A stretch of DNA of 64,000 nucleotides from Pseudomonas sp. 7P_10.2_Bac1 (lineage in GTDB: Bacteria; Pseudomonadota; Gammaproteobacteria; Pseudomonadales; Pseudomonadaceae). The number at the start of each line of letters is the position of its first letter. The first letter of the stretch is position 1. The notes beneath the pieces were generated by a model. It worked only from the letters and a program-made list of their open reading frames with translations. It was not told where the DNA came from and ran no database searches. This document shows positions 63,561-64,000 of the stretch, in pieces. The stretch lies in NCBI RefSeq assembly GCF_025465935.1, contig NZ_JANLNV010000068.1, forward strand, positions 1 to 64,000, given 5' to 3'. The translations under genes and the position numbers were made by a program.

Positions 63561-64000
63561 ATGCATGCCATCAGCTTTATCCAGGATTTGGCAGTCATCA
63601 TGCTGGTCGCAGGCGTGGTGACTATTCTGTTCCACCGGTTCAAGCAACCGGTGGTGCTGGGTTACATCGTGGCCGGTTTCATTATCGGTCCGCACACCCC
63701 GCCTTTTGGTCTGATTCACGATGAAGAAACCATCAAAACCCTGGCCGAGCTCGGGGTGATTTTCTTGATGTTTTGCCTGGGGCTGGAATTCAGCCTGCGC
63801 AAACTTTTCAAGGTCGGGGCTACAGCGTTTATTGCCGCGTTCATGGAAATTACCCTGATGATCTGGATCGGCTACGAAATTGGCCGCTGGTTCGACTGGA
63901 ACACCATGGACTCGCTGTTTCTGGGCGCGATCCTGGCGATCTCCTCGACCACGATCATTGTTAAAGCGCTCAACGATCTGAAGATGAAAAACGAGCGTTT
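63561..64000 (+). CDS. CPA2-family monovalent cation:proton antiporter, 3' end outside window
   Basis: The first 146 codons of a KefB/YbaL-type antiporter: MHAISFIQDLAVIMLVAGVV, then YIVAGFIIGP and LAELGVIFLMFCLGLEFS, with helices typical of Na+/H+ or K+/H+ exchangers. AAGGAGCG precedes the ATG. It runs off the end of the window, so the regulatory domains cannot be seen. Confidence 0.88.
   Translation, partial: MHAISFIQDLAVIMLVAGVVTILFHRFKQPVVLGYIVAGFIIGPHTPPFGLIHDEETIKTLAELGVIFLMFCLGLEFSLRKLFKVGATAFIAAFMEITLMIWIGYEIGRWFDWNTMDSLFLGAILAISSTTIIVKALNDLKMKNER

Overview
The window is a 64 kb stretch of a Pseudomonas chromosome around the replication origin. The call rests on gene order (gmhB-plsC beside glyQS-tag; gyrB-recF-dnaN-dnaA on the minus strand facing rpmH-rnpA-yidD-yidC-mnmE; mnmG-rsmG-parA-parB; atpIBEFHAGDC; glmU-glmR-glmS), on the protein sequences, and on REP-type repeats carrying the GTAGGAGCGAGCTTG motif. 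It looks like a fluorescens/putida-type species rather than P. aeruginosa, but the species cannot be fixed by eye. I saw no tRNA, rRNA, CRISPR array or intact insertion sequence.

Layout. 1-6111: lipid A acyltransferase, tag, glyQ-glyS, gmhB, plsC (housekeeping). 6112-14905: an accessory block between plsC and gyrB holding an MHS-type transporter, a GMC oxidoreductase with a divergent LysR regulator, and a Fur-box-led ECF sigma/FecR/TonB-receptor cassette. 14906-21113: gyrB, recF (with a perfect parS in its 3' end), dnaN, dnaA. 21114-21677: oriC with six DnaA boxes and an AT-rich unwinding region. 21678-27402: rpmH, rnpA, yidD, yidC, mnmE, an ABC-F ATPase. 27403-27911: a second origin-like spacer before mnmG with the same layout as oriC. 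27912-32137: mnmG, rsmG, parA, parB. 32138-39384: the complete ATP synthase operon with structured intercistronic hairpins. 39499-43816: glmU, a DeoR-type regulator (GlmR) and glmS, which supply UDP-GlcNAc.

43838-64000 is more variable: a small conserved protein, a NylB/class C-type serine hydrolase, a LysE exporter with a divergent Lrp regulator, then a four-gene operon (47147-53092) of three SPFH/band-7 membrane proteins and a P1B-type metal ATPase. Next come cyclopropane fatty acid synthase, a secreted protein, cardiolipin synthase, a DUF3617 protein, and a zinc-starvation cluster (folE2 divergent from a COG0523 GTPase, a DUF1826 protein and a second COG0523-like GTPase). The end holds a DUF3301 protein, pdxY, a REP, a 52-bp IS-end-like palindrome, an acyl-CoA thioesterase and the start of a CPA2 antiporter.

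The strongest leads are these. First, the SPFH/P1B-ATPase operon has a Zur-like box (47108-47120), a 19-histidine N-terminus on its second protein, and an HNLST motif in the last membrane helix of the ATPase. Together these suggest a zinc or other metal import/metallation machine co-regulated with the folE2/COG0523 cluster. Second, the DUF1826 protein in that cluster shows the HxD...H...R pattern of Fe(II)/2-oxoglutarate oxygenases. Third, there is an origin-like spacer before mnmG, and two parS sites embedded in coding sequence.
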